A DNA stretch of 64,000 bases, from contig NZ_CP119075.1 in assembly GCF_029023725.1 (NCBI RefSeq), forward strand, positions 1,545,501 to 1,609,500, in the 5' to 3' direction. The stretch's first letter is position 1, and each line of letters begins with the position of its first letter. This document shows, one piece after another, positions 42,821 to 55,140 of the stretch. Both the position numbers and the translations under genes were made by a program. The stretch is from Synoicihabitans lomoniglobus (GTDB taxonomy: Bacteria > Verrucomicrobiota > Verrucomicrobiia > Opitutales > Opitutaceae). Below the pieces are notes generated by a model that did not search any database, had not been told where the DNA came from, and was given only the letters and a program-made list of their open reading frames with translations.

Positions 42821-44170
42821 TTACCGGATGCCAGCCTTGCGCAGGGCGTTGGGCGAGTAATCGCGTTCGTCGCGCTCGATGGTGAAGTCATACATCGGCT
42901 GGTCGTTGTCCAATCCGATGGCGAGGTAACGTCCGGCCACGAGGTCGGTGTGCACTTCGAGGGTGCTCCAGAAGGTTTGCGCGTCGTAGTAATTAATGCA
43001 GTGGGCTTCGGAGACACGCCAGAGATCGCCGCGGGTGTCGTATTGGTCGACGGCGAGGATCTGCCAGGAGTCTTCGTCGACGTAGAGGGTGCGGCGGGAG
43101 TAGACGTGGCTGGTGCCTTCCTTCAGGCGGGCCTCGACGACCCAGACGCGATGCTTTTCGTAGCGGGCAAGGTCCTGATTGATGTGCAGGGGCTGAAGGA
43201 TGTCGTCGGGAGAAACCTGGTCGCTGTGCAATTGGTAACTGTTGTAGGGCACGATCATCTCGCGCTTGCCGACGAGTTCCCACGTGTAGCGATCGGGCGC
43301 GCCGTTGAACATGTCGAACTGGTCGCTGGTGCGCATGCCGTCGGCGGCGGTGCCGGGGTTGTCGTAGGCGACCTGCGGGGCGCGCCGGACGCGGCGTTGG
43401 CCCGCATTGTAAACCCAAGCGCGACGGGGCTCGACGATTTGGTCGAGGGTCTCGTGCACCATGAGGATGGTCCCGGCGAGACGGGCGGGCGCGAGCACGG
43501 CTTGTTTGAAGAAGATGATGGTATTGTTGAGGTCGCCGGGACCGAGGTCGGGCCGGGCGTAGTTGAACATGAACTCGTCCTCGAACTCGACCATGGTGTA
43601 GCTGCCGTTGCGTTGGGGGGCGGCTTGACCGATGCGACGGATGGCGGCGTCACCCCGGTAGCGCAGCAGGTGATTCCACAACACTTCGATGCCGCTTTGC
43701 GGGACGGGAAATGGAATGCCGCGAATGGTGCCCTCGACGCCGGAGCCGTCGTTGACGACGCGGGCGGTGGGAGCAAATTCGCGAGTGGCGTCGGAGATGC
43801 GTTGGGGAACGGAGGCGCTGCGATGGGTCGGGTAGACCTTGACCTTGTAGGTGTCGGGATAGGTCTCGATCAACGCCACGGCCCCGGCGGTGAGCTGATC
43901 GCGATACGTCGCCAGGTTGGTCGCGTCGATGGTGACGAGCGGAGTGTCCGAGGCGTAGGGATCGGGATGGTGATCACCGGGAGTATAACCGGCGGGAGCG
44001 CTGGTGAGGCCGCCGTTCCAAGCTGGGATGGAACCGTCGGCATTGCCGGCCACTTCGCCGCCGAGTGGCGTGAGGTCGTCGCCGAGACGGGCGAGGTCGG
44101 CCTCGCTGATGGCGGCGGAGAGGAGGGTGGCGGAGAGCAGGCCGCCGGTGAGTTGGAAAAAAGATTTCAT
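42821..44170 (-). CDS. DUF1329 outer-membrane-associated protein
   Basis: 449 residues. Signal peptide about 1-20. The mature N-terminus (L-G-D-D-L-T-P-L-G-G-E-V-A-G-N, then I-P-A-W-N-G-G-L) and later W-N-H-L-L-R-Y-R-G and R-R-A-W-V-Y-N-A-G-Q-R-R-V-R are hallmarks of DUF1329. The family regularly accompanies DUF1302 and RND/MMPL proteins and is thought to carry hydrophobic ligands across the periplasm, by analogy to LolA-like proteins; this is inference. It lies 30 nt downstream of the DUF1302 gene. Confidence 0.9.
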   Translation of the reverse strand: MKSFFQLTGGLLSATLLSAAISEADLARLGDDLTPLGGEVAGNADGSIPAWNGGLTSAPAGYTPGDHHPDPYASDTPLVTIDATNLATYRDQLTAGAVALIETYPDTYKVKVYPTHRSASVPQRISDATREFAPTARVVNDGSGVEGTIRGIPFPVPQSGIEVLWNHLLRYRGDAAIRRIGQAAPQRNGSYTMVEFEDEFMFNYARPDLGPGDLNNTIIFFKQAVLAPARLAGTILMVHETLDQIVEPRRAWVYNAGQRRVRRAPQVAYDNPGTAADGMRTSDQFDMFNGAPDRYTWELVGKREMIVPYNSYQLHSDQVSPDDILQPLHINQDLARYEKHRVWVVEARLKEGTSHVYSRRTLYVDEDSWQILAVDQYDTRGDLWRVSEAHCINYYDAQTFWSTLEVHTDLVAGRYLAIGLDNDQPMYDFTIERDERDYSPNALRKAGIR

Positions 44171-44200
44171 CGTAGCGAAAGGGGAGGGGCGGGTCCCGGG

Positions 44201-46162
44201 TTAGAAGGAATACTTGATGGTGGTGGCGAAGAAATCGCGGTCACCGAGCAGGTTTTGCACGCCACCCCCGAAGTAGTTCACGTAGCGAATGTCGGCCGAC
44301 CAGGTGTTTTGGAAGACGAACTCGGTGGAGAGGCTCAGCGACTTGCGTCCCTCAAGATAGTTGGACAACGGCGCGGGGCTGTTGCCGGTAACGTCGTGGC
44401 TGAATGCGATGGTCGGCAGCACATTGATGCCGGCAAACAGGTTGTTGTATTCGAGTCGGGCGAGCAGTTGATAGCCCCACGCGAAGTCGTCGGCGAAGTA
44501 GCTCAGCGGAGTCGCGGGGAGGGCGCTGCCGGTGCCGATCATGGACGCTTGGTTACCCGACGTGTAGGTGCCGGAGACTTCGTAACGCAGGACATCCTTG
44601 GCGGGCAGGTCGGCCCAGAGGCCACCGACTTCACCGAGCACGGTGAGCGAGCTGGCCCCGAGGGTGGGACCGAAGACCTTGGTCATCGTCGACTGGGCGG
44701 TCCAAACGTCGTGGCGGCGATGACCACGGACGATGGTGCCGTATTGGCCAAGGTAGTCGCCGACCTGATTATTGGCTCCAAACTGCGGGGCGAGCGTGGA
44801 CAGGGCCGCGAAGAGCAGCTCCACATCGTCGACCTGCAGGGGCATGTCGTGCTTGTAGGAGACCTCCCCCTGCCAGGCGACGCCGAGATTGGCGAGGTCG
44901 GCGTTGAAGCTGGCGCCGAGCATGGTGATGTCCTCGGGATACTCGATGAAGTAGTTGGCGGTGGCGGCGGCGTTGAGCAGACCGACCTGCTTGGCTCCGG
45001 CGGCAATGCTCTGGGCGGCCGGGTAAAACGCGGCGAACGGCGCGAGCGACGGGATGCCGGGAATAGCGGCGGCGGGCACATTGGTGAGTGCGGCGCCGAG
45101 GAGCGTCGGCAGGATGGAGGGAATCGCCTGCGCCGGCACGCCGTTGGCGATCATGGCGGGCACGAGTTGCTGCTGGGCGATGGCGGAGGCGGTGCCCTGC
45201 ACCTCGGCGGAGCTGATCGGGCGGGCGGGCGTGATGGCGTTGATCAGCGGCAAGCGGCTGTGGAACTTGGCGAAGTAAACGCCGAACTCGGTGTCGTTGA
45301 GGCCGGGGGCGAGGTAACGCAGGGCGAGGCCCCATTGGTTGTAGTTGTTGCCCTCGTCATCCCGACCGCGGGGGATGGCGCCGAGTGTGCCGGTATCGGG
45401 CAAGGCGCCGAAACCGAGGAACACCATGTCACCGCCGCGCGAGGCGAAGTCGTTGGTCGAAAAATAAGTGCCGGCGGGTTCGATTTCGGTGTGGCGGAAC
45501 TCCAGCAACCAGAACGCTTCGACGGACAGGTTGTAGGTGAGGTCGGCCGAGACCTTCAGCATGTTGACCGGGAGAAACCCCTCGCGGAGTTCGGCGCCGG
45601 GGACGCGCAGATTGGCGACCTCGACGGGATTCACGATGTTGTTGCCGTTGGGCAGGAACGTGCTTTCGCCGAGGCTGAGCACCTGGCGACCGAGGCGCAC
45701 GTCGACGGGCGTATCGCCGACATCGAAGCGCACGACGCCGTAGAGATCAAAGTAGTCGAGCCGATTGCCGGCGCGGTCGAGTGCTTCGGCACGGAGTGGT
45801 TTGCGCAGATTGTTCGCTCCTTCGACGGCGTCGTCGTAGAGCCAGGAACCCCGGGTGAAGAAACCGAGATGGTCGCCGTAGGTCAGCTCGAGTTCGGAGG
45901 TGACCTTGAAGGCCTTGGAGACCCATCCGTCGGTGAAGTTCAGGTTGCCGTCATCGGTGTTGACGGAGTTGGCGTTGCCGCCGTTGGAAGTGCCGTAGAG
46001 GTCGGGATCGGGGTCGTCCAGACGGTAGATGCCGCCGGCGGAAATGGTGGTGTCCCAGCTGCCGCTGAGATCGCCTTCCGTAAAAGTGATGGCGCCGAGT
46101 GACGAGGTAATCAGGAGGGAGCCCGCCAGCCACCAGCGGCGAGTAGTTACAATGCGTTGCAT
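44201..46162 (-). CDS. DUF1302 outer-membrane beta-barrel protein
   Basis: 653 residues. Signal peptide about 1-24. The mature start (F-T-E-G-D-L-S-G-S-W-D-T-T-I-S-A-G) and the motif L-G-R-Q-V-L-S-L-G-E-S-T-F are typical of DUF1302. Alternating hydrophobic strands end in a C-terminal Phe (I-K-Y-S-F), the outer-membrane insertion signal. An Ala/Pro-rich insertion near 330-400 probably forms an extracellular loop or plug. First gene of the operon; its promoter should lie in the 231 bp shared with divergent uvrA. Confidence 0.9.
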   Translation of the reverse strand: MQRIVTTRRWWLAGSLLITSSLGAITFTEGDLSGSWDTTISAGGIYRLDDPDPDLYGTSNGGNANSVNTDDGNLNFTDGWVSKAFKVTSELELTYGDHLGFFTRGSWLYDDAVEGANNLRKPLRAEALDRAGNRLDYFDLYGVVRFDVGDTPVDVRLGRQVLSLGESTFLPNGNNIVNPVEVANLRVPGAELREGFLPVNMLKVSADLTYNLSVEAFWLLEFRHTEIEPAGTYFSTNDFASRGGDMVFLGFGALPDTGTLGAIPRGRDDEGNNYNQWGLALRYLAPGLNDTEFGVYFAKFHSRLPLINAITPARPISSAEVQGTASAIAQQQLVPAMIANGVPAQAIPSILPTLLGAALTNVPAAAIPGIPSLAPFAAFYPAAQSIAAGAKQVGLLNAAATANYFIEYPEDITMLGASFNADLANLGVAWQGEVSYKHDMPLQVDDVELLFAALSTLAPQFGANNQVGDYLGQYGTIVRGHRRHDVWTAQSTMTKVFGPTLGASSLTVLGEVGGLWADLPAKDVLRYEVSGTYTSGNQASMIGTGSALPATPLSYFADDFAWGYQLLARLEYNNLFAGINVLPTIAFSHDVTGNSPAPLSNYLEGRKSLSLSTEFVFQNTWSADIRYVNYFGGGVQNLLGDRDFFATTIKYSF

Positions 46163-46393
46163 GGAATGATGTAGTTCGAGAAAGACCCTCCACTAAACGG
46201 CTAAGATCAGGAAGGGGCGGTCCGGCGGGGAAAATAAGGGTTTTACCGGAGCCGTAGTGTGACGCGGACGTTACGCCGCCCGGAAAGTGAGACAAGAGGG
46301 AAAACCTCATCCATCGGAACGAAGCGGCGGGGAGTTTAGGATTTATTCGGCCCTTGCAGCGCGGGGATTTTCCGTAAGGTGTGCGTTCCTCCC

Positions 46394-49276
<2,883 letters not shown>

Positions 49277-49336
49277 CGCGGCATCTGCGCCAACCCATGC
49301 GTGGCGGTTCATGAGCGCGGCGCGTAGAATGCGCCC

Positions 49337-49549
49337 ATGCACTTCAACCTTCATTTGCCGAAGGTGCGGCTATCCACCGGCGAACGCTGGTATCTCGGTT
49401 GCGCATGGGTGTTGATTCTCGCCAAGTGCGAATTTGTGCACTGGGCGGTGGCACACTGGAGCGTGCCGATCGACGCTTGGTGGATCGTTGGCCCCACGCT
49501 CGTGTTCGCGGCCGTGGCCACGGCGTTGTGGCTCGCGCACAAGGAATAG
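49337..49549 (+). CDS. Small two-helix membrane protein
   Basis: 70 residues, with hydrophobic segments at about 19-40 and 46-66 and a basic N-terminus, so N-in/C-in topology. Codon use is as GC-rich as its neighbours. It follows uvrA by 60 nt on the same strand. No family recognised. Confidence 0.55.
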   Translation: MHFNLHLPKVRLSTGERWYLGCAWVLILAKCEFVHWAVAHWSVPIDAWWIVGPTLVFAAVATALWLAHKE

Positions 49550-49594
49550 TGTCGGCGGATCGACGCCGCCGCGGACGCGCCCGAAGCCGTGCGA

Positions 49595-50326
49595 TCAGCG
49601 CACGGCGGCCCAGACGCGTTGCACGTCGTCGTGGTCTTCCAGGGCCTGCAGGAACTCTCCGACTTCTTCGCGTTGCACGTCGGTGAGGTCGGGAAACATT
49701 TTGGCCACGTAGCCAATCTCGGCCGTGACGACGGACCAGCCGTTTTGGGTGAGCCAGGTCGATACGGCGTGGGTATCGGTCCGCTCGGTCAGGAAGCGGG
49801 CCCCGAGGTGGTCCGCGGGAATGTCGTCATTTTCGTCAGCACTCAACGGCGCGAAATCGTTGGCTCCCGCTTCGATGGCGGCCTCCTCCGGATCGATACC
49901 GGTGTCCGCATGCGCGGCCTCGACGATGCCGACGTGTTCGAAGAGAAACTTGTTGCTGCCCGCGAGACCGAGCACGCCTTTGCGAAACAACACGCGAACC
50001 TCCGGAGTGGTGCGCTGCACGTTGTCGGTGTAGGCCTCGACGATCACGGCCACCTTGTGGGGGGCGTAACCTTCGAACACGATGAGATCCATGACCATCT
50101 TGTCGTCGCCGATGCCGGCGCCTTTACGCACGGCCCGCTCGATCACCTCACGGGTGACGCTGGCTTTGCGGGCCTTTTCAATGGCGGCAAACAAGCGTGG
50201 GTTGGCGTCGGCGTCAGGGCCGCCCAACTTCGCCGCGACGGACAGTTCCTTGACGATTTTGCCCACGAACTGCCCCTTCTTGTTGTTAACGATTGCCCGC
50301 TTCGCGTGTAGCCATTGACGACCCAT
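49595..50326 (-). CDS. YebC/PmpR family protein (YeeN-like)
   Basis: 243 residues. The N-terminus M-G-R-Q-W-L-H-A-K and K-K-G-Q place it nearer to YeeN than YebC (which begins A-G-H-S-K-W). The core has A-A-K-L-G-G-P-D-A-D-A-N-P-R-L, E-R-A-V-R-K-G-A-G and F-E-G-Y-A-P. Family members are DNA-binding regulators or, as shown for some, translation factors that ease ribosome stalling at proline stretches. Which role applies here is open. It is convergent with the small membrane-protein gene. Confidence 0.9.
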   Translation of the reverse strand: MGRQWLHAKRAIVNNKKGQFVGKIVKELSVAAKLGGPDADANPRLFAAIEKARKASVTREVIERAVRKGAGIGDDKMVMDLIVFEGYAPHKVAVIVEAYTDNVQRTTPEVRVLFRKGVLGLAGSNKFLFEHVGIVEAAHADTGIDPEEAAIEAGANDFAPLSADENDDIPADHLGARFLTERTDTHAVSTWLTQNGWSVVTAEIGYVAKMFPDLTDVQREEVGEFLQALEDHDDVQRVWAAVR

Positions 50327-50470
50327 ATGGCGCCGTATCTACGGCCCGGGTTGTGGCCCCGGCAATCACGTAAGCACGCTGATATCGCGGAATTTGATGA
50401 ATTATTTCAAATTTGGATGAATCTTACCCGAACCGGATGCGTCTCAAAGGGTCGAAAGCATTATATCATC

Positions 50471-50926
50471 ATGTCCAAAACACTCATCTCCACTTTTTCG
50501 CTCGCGGCTTTAGTCTTTGCGAGTGGCTGCAACAACGCCGGCACGCACGAGCGTGAAGGCGCCAAAGTTGGCGCTTTGGCGGGCGCGGTGATCGGCGCGG
50601 TCATCGGTCATCAATCCGGCGAAGCCGGCGCGGGGGCCGCCATTGGCGCGGCGGCCGGTGCCGTCACGGGCTCCGCGGTCGGGGCCAACAAGGACCGCGA
50701 GGAAGACCGCCGCTACGAACGCGGCACGGTCCGGGCGCAACCCGCCCGCGATCAATACGGTTATTCGCTCGATGATTACATGCGTCTGATGACGGATGAG
50801 GAAATGGACATTCTGCAAGCCCGCGGAGATGCCCGTCCCGAAGTGCCCATGGGCGTGTTGTTGACCGATCAGGAAAAGGCCAACCTGCGTCGCCGTCAGG
50901 TGGCTGACCGCGAGATCGGCCGCTAG
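50471..50926 (+). CDS. Lipoprotein with glycine-zipper membrane segment
   Basis: 151 residues. Lipobox F-A-S-G-C (Cys20). Residues about 35-75 form two glycine-zipper hairpins rich in G-A-x-x-G-A (A-G-A-V-I-G-A-V-I-G, A-G-A-A-I-G-A-A-A-G). The C-terminal half is charged, with a possible helical domain (Y-S-L-D-D-Y-M-R-L-M-T-D-E-E). Such YMGG/SlyB-like proteins span or stabilise the outer membrane. It is divergent from the YeeN-like gene. Confidence 0.8.
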   Translation: MSKTLISTFSLAALVFASGCNNAGTHEREGAKVGALAGAVIGAVIGHQSGEAGAGAAIGAAAGAVTGSAVGANKDREEDRRYERGTVRAQPARDQYGYSLDDYMRLMTDEEMDILQARGDARPEVPMGVLLTDQEKANLRRRQVADREIGR

Positions 50927-50951
50927 GCCGAGCGGGGAGCCCGCGGCGGGA

Positions 50952-51776
50952 TCACGTCTGCGGAACCAACCGGATCTCGAAGAGCTCGGACCAATACTTG
51001 CCGGTGACAAACAAACGGTCACCGGCTTCGTCGTAGGCGATGCCGTTGAGCACGTCGGCGCGATGACGCCGGTCATCCGTGGGTTCCAGTCCGGTGAGAT
51101 CGATGATGCCGGTGATGCGACCGTCTTTCGGGTCGATCCGCACGATGTGATGGGTCTGCCAAATATTGGCGTAGATTTCTCCCCCGATGTATTCCAACTC
51201 GTTGAGCCGGTGGACGGGCTGGCCGTTGAAGACGACCTCGACGGTGCGTTGGTGAGCGAAGGAGTGCGCATCCAGAAAATGGATCGAGTTTGATCCGTCG
51301 CTCATGATCAGGGACTCACCGTCGGTGGTGAGCCCCCAGCCCTCGGTGGGATAGGGAAACTGATCCACGAGCTCCAACGAATCGACGTCGTAGATAAACC
51401 CGGTGCGACTGCGCCATGTGAGTTGATATGCCTTGGTCCCGATCACGGTCAGACCTTCCGCGAAAAACAAGGGATTCACCTCGACGCGTTGACGGACCTT
51501 GCCCGTGGTAAGATCGACCCGTCGCAGGCTGGAATGGCCATTCATACCCGTGCTTTCGAGCAGCATGCCGTCGTGAAACAACAGACCTTGGGTAAAGGCT
51601 TCGGGGTCGTGCGGCCAGCGGTGGACAATCTCAAAACCATAGCGTGTCGGTTCCGCTGGCGGGGCGTTTTCCTCCGCCTCGGCGGCTGATGTCGAACCGG
51701 CCGCCAGCGCCCCGCACCACAGCGCGATACCGAGCCGCCATCGGGCGATGATGAGGTGAGAGGTGAACGTGGGCAT
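50952..51776 (-). CDS. Exported glutaminyl-peptide cyclotransferase (plant/bacterial type)
   Basis: 274 residues. Signal peptide about 1-31. The five-bladed propeller family signature is evident: H-D-P-E-A-F-T-Q-G-L, E-S-T-G, F-A-E-G-L-T, Y-Q-L-T-W, F-P-Y-P-T-E-G-W-G-L-T, L-N-E-L-E-Y, A-N-I-W-Q-T and V-L-N-G-I-A-Y. It turns N-terminal Gln into pyroglutamate on periplasmic proteins. The ATG at 51776 is chosen; an upstream in-frame TTG at 51785 exists. Confidence 0.92.
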   Translation of the reverse strand: MPTFTSHLIIARWRLGIALWCGALAAGSTSAAEAEENAPPAEPTRYGFEIVHRWPHDPEAFTQGLLFHDGMLLESTGMNGHSSLRRVDLTTGKVRQRVEVNPLFFAEGLTVIGTKAYQLTWRSRTGFIYDVDSLELVDQFPYPTEGWGLTTDGESLIMSDGSNSIHFLDAHSFAHQRTVEVVFNGQPVHRLNELEYIGGEIYANIWQTHHIVRIDPKDGRITGIIDLTGLEPTDDRRHRADVLNGIAYDEAGDRLFVTGKYWSELFEIRLVPQT

Positions 51777-51904
51777 GAGGGACAAAGTGAATCGGGGGGC
51801 AAGAAATCAACGCCGCGTGAAGACGCGAAGAAAAGCGAAAATCTCCGACGGACCGCTGCCGCGAAGGGTTGCCAAAATCCGGCGGCGCCACCGTGCTCGT
51901 TGCG

Positions 51905-54424
51905 ATGCCTGAACTTGAAGCCCCCTTGCGACCACCGGTCGGTGACCTGACTGATTCCGACGCCGCCCTGGATCGGTTTCTGGAGGTCATGGCGTCCCGT
52001 GGTTTGGAACTCTATGAGGAGCAGGAAGAAGCAATTCTGGAGCTGTTCGCGGGCAGCAATGTGATTCTGAATACTCCGACGGGATCGGGGAAGTCCCTGG
52101 TCGCGGCAGCGGTGCATTACCGTGCATTGTGCGCGGGGGAACGCTCGGTTTACACGTGTCCGATCAAGGCCTTGGTGAATGAAAAATTCCTCTCCATGTG
52201 TCGTGACTTCGGTCCGGAAAACGTGGGCATGATGACGGGCGATGCCTCGGTGAATCCCCAAGCTCCGATCCTGTGCTGCACGGCGGAGATTCTGGCCAAC
52301 ATCGCACTGGCGCGGGGCGACGAGTCCGACGTGCGGGTGGTCGTCATGGATGAGTTTCACTACTACAGCGATGGCGAGCGTGGATACGCCTGGCAGGTCC
52401 CGTTGCTCGGCATGCCGCACAGTCGGTTTTTGCTGATGTCGGCGACGTTGGGCGACACGTCATTTTTTGAACGTGAACTCACGGATCTGACCGGAGCGCG
52501 GAGTGTAACGGTGCGCAGTGACCGGCGGCCCGTGCCGCTGGCATTTGAGTATTCCGAAACGCCGCTGGTCGAGCGGGTGTCGGAGCTCATCGAAGCGAAA
52601 CAGGCGCCGATCTATTTGGTGTATTTCACGCAGCGATCGGCGTCGGAATCGGCGCAGAGTTGGATGAGTCTTAACCTGAGCACCAAGGAAGAAAAAGCGG
52701 CACTGGCGGCCGCGTTGGAGGGCACGAAATTTAACAGTCCCTACGGCAAGGACATGAAACGCTGGTTGCGTCATGGCGTCGGGGTGCATCACGCCGGACT
52801 GCTGCCGAAGTATCGAATCCTGGTGGAGCGACTCGCCCAACAGGGGTTGCTCAAAATCATCTGTGGCACGGACACGCTGGGGGTCGGGATCAATGTTCCG
52901 ATTCGCACCGTCATTTTCACGCAGTTGTGGAAATACGACGGACGCAAGGCGGCGGTGTTGAGTGTGCGCGATTTTCGCCAGGTGGCCGGGCGGGCAGGAC
53001 GACGGGGATATGACGATCAAGGCTTCGTGGTCGCCCAGGCTCCGGAACACATCATCGAAAACAAACGTGCGGAGGCCAAAGCCGCCACCGATGCGAAGAA
53101 GAAAAAGAAGCTCGTAAAACGCACGGCTCCGCCCGGCGCGGTGGTGTGGGATGAGAAGACGTTTCAGAAGCTGCAGGACGCCCCGTGCGAGGAACTGTCA
53201 TCGCAGTTCACGATCACGCACGGCATGTTGTTGCTGTTGCTGTCGCGCACCGGCGACGGATGCCGGGCGGTGAAGGATTTGATCGCGCGTTCGCACGAAA
53301 CGCCGCACCGGAAAGCGCAACTGCGCAAACGTGCCTGGCAGCTGTTTCGCGGGTTGTTGGATCGCCAAATCGTGGACTGGATTCCGCGCGAAACGAGCGG
53401 GCGGAAACTGCGGGTGAATGTAGAGCTACAGGAGGACTTTTCGCTGCATCACGCCTTGTCGCTTTACCTGATTGATACGCTCCCGCAGCTCGATCGGGAG
53501 TCGCCCGATTACGCGCTCGATGTGCTGACCTTGTGCGAAGCCATCGTGGAGGACCCGGACGCGATTTTGCGCAAACAACTTGATCGCATGAAGACGGATG
53601 CGTTGGTCGAAATGAAGGAAGCCGGCGTCGAATACGATGCGCGCATGGCCAAGCTCGATGAGATCGAACATCCGAAGCCGCTGCGGGAGTTTCTCTACGA
53701 AACCTTCAATGCCTTTGCCGCCGCGCACCCGTGGGTGGGCGAGGAAAACGTGCGGCCCAAATCGATCACGCGGGAAATGTTCGAGCGCTACGATTCGTTT
53801 TCCGACTACATCAAACGCTATGGTTTGCAACGCAGCGAGGGGCTGCTGTTGCGCCATCTTTCCCAGACGTGGAAGGTGCTGAGTCAGACGGTGCCGGATA
53901 CGGCCAAAACGGAAGCGGTGATCGAGTTGGAGGACTATTTCCGCGAGCTGATTCGTGGGGTCGATTCGAGTTTGCTGGAAGAGTGGGAACGGATGCAAAA
54001 TCCGGACTTTGTGGCGGCCGAGGTGGCCGACAAACCGGAGCGGCCGCAGAGCCTGGACATCACGCGCGATCGCCCGGCGTTTACGCGTCTGGTGCGTTTT
54101 GCGATGCACGCCATTTTGCAGGATGTGGTCGCGGGAGAGTGGGAGACCCTGGCGGATCGCGTGGGGGTGGACCAACGCGTCGTCGAAGATGCGTTCACGG
54201 CTTACGGCGAGGCGCGGGGGTGGTTCCGGCTCGATCCCGCAGGGCGATCGGCCAAACACACGCACATCGAAGCAGACGGAGATAGCTGGCGCGTGGCGCA
54301 GGTTCTGATCGATCACGACGAGCACAACGATTGGGAACTGGTGTGCACGGTGGATCTGGCGGCGGCCCGGGAGACGGCCGCGGTCGGGTTGCAGTGGGAG
54401 GGCCTCACCCCGATCGGAGGGTGA
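51905..54424 (+). CDS. Ski2-like DEAD/DEAH helicase with DUF3516 C-terminus
   Basis: 839 residues. RecA1: Q-E-E-A-I near 40, Walker A T-P-T-G-S-G-K-S (57-64), D-E-F-H box (149-152), S-A-T motif. RecA2: [22 protein letters not shown] and [11 protein letters not shown] lysine-rich patch (A-T-D-A-K-K-K-K-K) precedes the long DUF3516 region (about 420-840). The layout matches helicases best known from Actinobacteria, where RNA processing or decay is suspected. The DUF3516 part lacks a known activity. Not linked to a nuclease gene here. Confidence 0.9.
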   Translation: MPELEAPLRPPVGDLTDSDAALDRFLEVMASRGLELYEEQEEAILELFAGSNVILNTPTGSGKSLVAAAVHYRALCAGERSVYTCPIKALVNEKFLSMCRDFGPENVGMMTGDASVNPQAPILCCTAEILANIALARGDESDVRVVVMDEFHYYSDGERGYAWQVPLLGMPHSRFLLMSATLGDTSFFERELTDLTGARSVTVRSDRRPVPLAFEYSETPLVERVSELIEAKQAPIYLVYFTQRSASESAQSWMSLNLSTKEEKAALAAALEGTKFNSPYGKDMKRWLRHGVGVHHAGLLPKYRILVERLAQQGLLKIICGTDTLGVGINVPIRTVIFTQLWKYDGRKAAVLSVRDFRQVAGRAGRRGYDDQGFVVAQAPEHIIENKRAEAKAATDAKKKKKLVKRTAPPGAVVWDEKTFQKLQDAPCEELSSQFTITHGMLLLLLSRTGDGCRAVKDLIARSHETPHRKAQLRKRAWQLFRGLLDRQIVDWIPRETSGRKLRVNVELQEDFSLHHALSLYLIDTLPQLDRESPDYALDVLTLCEAIVEDPDAILRKQLDRMKTDALVEMKEAGVEYDARMAKLDEIEHPKPLREFLYETFNAFAAAHPWVGEENVRPKSITREMFERYDSFSDYIKRYGLQRSEGLLLRHLSQTWKVLSQTVPDTAKTEAVIELEDYFRELIRGVDSSLLEEWERMQNPDFVAAEVADKPERPQSLDITRDRPAFTRLVRFAMHAILQDVVAGEWETLADRVGVDQRVVEDAFTAYGEARGWFRLDPAGRSAKHTHIEADGDSWRVAQVLIDHDEHNDWELVCTVDLAAARETAAVGLQWEGLTPIGG

Positions 54425-54436
54425 GGGGAGACCGCG

Positions 54437-54456
54437 GAAAGTTTTCTGCAACTTTC
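54437..54456 (+). terminator. Weak hairpin after the helicase gene
   Basis: GAAAGTT and AACTTTC form a perfect 7-bp stem with a 6-nt loop 12 nt after the stop; no T tract. Probably a transcript-end structure. Confidence 0.35.
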
Positions 54457-54533
54457 GAGGGACGGGTGGGGTGTTGAGGATATGAGCGGCCGCGGTTCGG
54501 TCGCACCAGCATTCCCCTCAATTCCATCCCCTC

Positions 54534-55091
54534 ATGATCTCATCTTTACGCAAAATCACTGCCGCCGCCACGATCGCGGCGGTTTTCGCCAGTTCCGCTT
54601 TTGCCGCCTCTCCGGGCTGGGTGGATTTTGGCAAATTTGACGCCGAAGCCGGCGAGCAATACGTCGAAGTCGACATCAATCCGGCCCTGCTCCGGCTCGC
54701 CGCCGCTTTCACCAAAAATCAAGAGCCCGAAGTGGCTGATTTGCTCCGCAGTCTCGAACGCGTTCGCGTGAATGTTTTCGGGGTGAACGATGAAAACCGG
54801 GGCTCCATCGTCACGCGCATCAATTCCGTGCGGGACGACCTCGACGCCCAGGGCTGGACGCGCGTCGTCACGGTGCGGGAAAAGAGCGGCGATGATGTCG
54901 CGGTGTTTCTCAAGGAATCCAGCGGTGACTCCATCCATGGCGTGGTCGTGACCGTGATCGGCAAGAACGGCGAAGCCGTGCTGGTGAACATCGTGGGTGA
55001 TGTCGCACTCGACCAGATCGCCGCCCTGGGCGAGTCGCTCGATATCGATCCGCTGCGCGAACTGCACGTGGCGCGCCGGGCCAAGAGCTAA
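54534..55091 (+). CDS. Exported DUF4252 protein
   Basis: 185 residues, signal peptide about 1-24. The body fits DUF4252: V-E-V-D-I-N-P-A-L-L, a central helix with L-L-R-S-L-E-R-V-R-V-N-V-F, then W-T-R-V-V-T-V and V-V-V-T-V-I-G ending in L-V-N-I-V-G-D-V-A-L-D. Function is unknown; in other phyla DUF4252 genes accompany ECF sigma/anti-sigma loci, none of which is seen here. It lies 49 nt before a related membrane-anchored gene. Confidence 0.82.
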   Translation: MISSLRKITAAATIAAVFASSAFAASPGWVDFGKFDAEAGEQYVEVDINPALLRLAAAFTKNQEPEVADLLRSLERVRVNVFGVNDENRGSIVTRINSVRDDLDAQGWTRVVTVREKSGDDVAVFLKESSGDSIHGVVVTVIGKNGEAVLVNIVGDVALDQIAALGESLDIDPLRELHVARRAKS

Positions 55092-55140
55092 GGCGCGCGT
55101 TTTCGCCTCCCGTCCCCAACCTTGAATCCTGTTCCTCGCC

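Noticed and set aside
42950..46102. 1050-codon open frame on the plus strand
   Set aside because: It mirrors the DUF1329 and DUF1302 genes, which have clear signal peptides and family motifs. The frame is a Gly/Val/Glu-rich shadow.
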